DNA of 7,615 nt from JBBRWO01 sp964388455 (lineage in GTDB: Bacteria > Actinomycetota > Coriobacteriia > Anaerosomatales > JAAXUF01): the NCBI GenBank assembly GCA_964388455.1, contig CAYMAN010000065.1, forward strand, positions 1 through 7,615, read 5' to 3'. Every line of letters begins with the position of its first letter. Within the stretch, counting starts at the first letter, position 1. A program made the position numbers and the translations under genes. The notes beneath the pieces are model-generated. The model saw only the letters and a program-made list of their open reading frames with translations, searched no databases and had not been told where the DNA came from. Below are positions 6,259 through 7,615 of this stretch, in pieces.

Positions 6259-6591
6259 CTACTCACCCGCCTTCGCGGTCGCGCGATACTCGGCCAGCGT
6301 CGCGCGCAGGTCGCGACCCACGTGCGTCAGCTCCGGGATCGGGTCGCCGAACGTGTGGTTGTAGCCCGGATTGATCGCCGAGAGGCACCCGGTCGCAATG
6401 CGGCCCGTCATCGTCTCGACGCTGAGCTCCTCGCCCAACTCGGCCTCGGCAAGCGCGAATCCCTTGACCCAGACCATCAGCGGCTGGGCAGCGGTGTCGG
6501 CGGGAAGCGCCTTGGAGCGCTCGTCGGGCGTCAGCAGCACGCGCTCGACCTCGACCCACTGGTCGACGGTGCAGCGGTTGGGTCCGGGCAT
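6259..6591 (-). CDS. ortA: 2-amino-4-oxopentanoate thiolase, alpha subunit
   Basis: OrtA is the small subunit required with OrtB for CoA-dependent cleavage of 2-amino-4-oxopentanoate. The 110-residue protein has the family length. Conserved segments are WVEVERVLLTPDER (12-25), PLMVWVKGFAL (37-47), ELGEELSVETMTGR (51-64) and NPGYNHTFGDPIPEL (74-88), which match my recollection of clostridial OrtA. The frame extends upstream to 6645, inside ord, but ATG 6591 is preceded by GAGGGG at 8 nt and matches the homologues. The Shine-Dalgarno overlaps the ord stop codon, with 13 nt between the two reading frames, so ord, ortA and ortB are almost certainly co-transcribed. The TAG stop at 6259-6261 is nearly contiguous with the ortB ATG at 6257. 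Confidence 0.94.
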   Translation of the reverse strand: MPGPNRCTVDQWVEVERVLLTPDERSKALPADTAAQPLMVWVKGFALAEAELGEELSVETMTGRIATGCLSAINPGYNHTFGDPIPELTHVGRDLRATLAEYRATAKAGE

Positions 6592-6599
6592 CGCTAAGT

Positions 6600-6605
6600 C
6601 CCCTC
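6600..6605 (-). promoter_or_regulatory. Ribosome binding site of ortA, abutting the ord stop
   Basis: On the minus strand GAGGGG lies 8 nt before the ATG at 6591, and its first base is the last base of the ord TAG stop. It selects this start over the longer frame reaching to 6645. Confidence 0.7.
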
Positions 6606-7615
6606 TAGAGCGTCGGCGACGAGAAGCGTGGCAGCGGCATATCAATCACCGTGAGCAGGCCGGGAGCGGCCGCGCCGATGAGCGGGATGTAGTTGCCCAC
6701 ACTGGCGTAGGTACCCTTGCCGCCAGGAATCTCCGGCTGGATCGCAAGCGTGATGGTGGGCTCGCCGATGATTTTGATGTAGTCGCCCGTCTCCTGGCCC
6801 TCGGCCTCTGGGCGGATCTGCTGCGGGTGGATGAGCTCGATCTTGAGCTCGCCTGCCGAGTAACCCCAGGCCACGTGGCGGCAGCCGCACACATCGCCGG
6901 CCGCGACCTTCACGCAGGGGGTCTCGCGCTCTACGCCTGTGACGATGGGCGCGCGCGTCTCCTTGATCTCGTCGATCTCCCAGTTCATCGCCTTGGCGAT
7001 GAGCCCGATCGACTCGTGGAAGCCGATGTGACCGACGATACTGCCATCAGCGATCCCAGCCTCGAACTCTTCGACGGTGCTGCCGACGCCCTGGCTCGCC
7101 ATGACCGTGGGACCGAACGGCGACAGATCGTTTACGCGCGACGCCTCGATGCGGTCGACGCGCAGACACACCGAGGAGAGCGCGATTGGCAGCGCGTCGA
7201 GCACAAAGCCGGGATTGATGCCGGTGCCCAGGATGCTGACGCCGTTCTCGCGAGCGAGCGCGTCGAACTTGGCCGCCCACTCCGGGTCGCTGGCCCACGG
7301 GAACGCGAGCGTCTCGGCGATACCGATGACGTTACAGCCGGCGCGGACCGAGGCCTCGACCTGGTCGGCGATCTCGCTGAGATTGCTTGCGGTCAGAATG
7401 CATACAACGTCGGGCTTATCGGCTAGAACCGATGCGAAGTCACTGGTGATACGAACCGGGCACTCTCCGCCCACGAGTTCGCCGACCGTTTTGCCCTGCT
7501 TGGCGGGGTCGAAGTCGATGGCGCCCATCAGGTCGATGTCCTTGGGCCGGTCGAGAATGAATCCCAGAAGCCCCTGGCCCATCATGCCCGTACCCCACAC
7601 AGCGACCTTGATCAT
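6605..7615 (-). CDS. ord: 2,4-diaminopentanoate dehydrogenase
   Basis: Ord catalyses the NAD(P)-dependent oxidative deamination of 2,4-diaminopentanoate to 2-amino-4-oxopentanoate, linking the aminomutase to the thiolase in ornithine fermentation. The 336-residue protein opens with a Rossmann fold: VAVWGTGMMGQG (4-15, GxGxxG), then the acidic region after GAID (31-34). Further family features are VIGIAETLAFPW (96-107), LGTGINPGFVLD (129-140), VNDLSPFGPTVM (161-172), GHIGFHESIG (195-204) and LIHPQQIRPE (261-270), as in the dihydrodipicolinate-reductase-like dehydrogenase I know from clostridia. The first base of the window on this strand is the A of an ATG that gives a normal N terminus, but a slightly earlier start beyond the edge cannot be excluded, nor can its ribosome binding site be seen. 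It is first of the ord-ortA-ortB run. Confidence 0.95.
   Translation of the reverse strand: MIKVAVWGTGMMGQGLLGFILDRPKDIDLMGAIDFDPAKQGKTVGELVGGECPVRITSDFASVLADKPDVVCILTASNLSEIADQVEASVRAGCNVIGIAETLAFPWASDPEWAAKFDALARENGVSILGTGINPGFVLDALPIALSSVCLRVDRIEASRVNDLSPFGPTVMASQGVGSTVEEFEAGIADGSIVGHIGFHESIGLIAKAMNWEIDEIKETRAPIVTGVERETPCVKVAAGDVCGCRHVAWGYSAGELKIELIHPQQIRPEAEGQETGDYIKIIGEPTITLAIQPEIPGGKGTYASVGNYIPLIGAAAPGLLTVIDMPLPRFSSPTL

Noticed and set aside
5553..6374. A 273-residue plus-strand open frame opposite ortB
   Set aside because: Composition is typical of a shadow frame (Arg, Asp, Val and Ala runs), and ortB on the other strand carries all family motifs.
6371..7426. A 351-residue plus-strand open frame opposite ortA and ord
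   Set aside because: It spans two well-recognised genes in antisense, shows no domain and has shadow-like composition.

Overview
This is a GC-rich window (by eye roughly two-thirds G+C, with strong G/C at third codon positions). The gene set suggests an anaerobic, amino-acid-fermenting, high-GC Gram-positive bacterium, plausibly an actinobacterial anaerobe of the Coriobacteriia type. That placement is inferred from composition, GTG starts and gene content; no rRNA or marker gene is present to confirm it.

Two outer blocks on the minus strand together encode most of the oxidative ornithine fermentation pathway. The right block (7615 to about 4845) is ord (2,4-diaminopentanoate dehydrogenase), ortA and ortB (2-amino-4-oxopentanoate thiolase alpha and beta), spaced like an operon. 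The left block (711 to 1, running off the window) is oraS and the start of oraE, the two subunits of the B12/PLP-dependent D-ornithine 4,5-aminomutase, with overlapping stop and start codons. In pathway order, OraSE makes 2,4-diaminopentanoate from D-ornithine, Ord deaminates it oxidatively to 2-amino-4-oxopentanoate, and OrtAB cleaves this with CoA to acetyl-CoA and D-alanine. Ornithine racemase and the rest of oraE are not in the window.

Between ortB and oraS lie four plus-strand genes (871-4873). The first is a secreted S11 D-alanyl-D-alanine carboxypeptidase with a signal peptide and an apparently duplicated C-terminal module. The other three form a tight unit: a PadR-family repressor, a four-helix membrane protein with HAAS-like, DUF5808-like and DUF1648-like segments, and a CPBP-family intramembrane protease homologue. 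The region upstream of padR holds an imperfect palindrome and direct repeats that are good operator candidates.

The arrangement is the main point of interest. A pathway usually encoded as one run of co-directional genes is split by a cell-envelope and membrane-regulation block on the opposite strand, giving a divergent promoter region (712-870) at one end and a 29-bp tail-to-tail gene overlap (4845-4873) at the other. Each gene family here is known; what may be new is the combination. No RNA gene, CRISPR array, insertion sequence or clear rho-independent terminator was seen.
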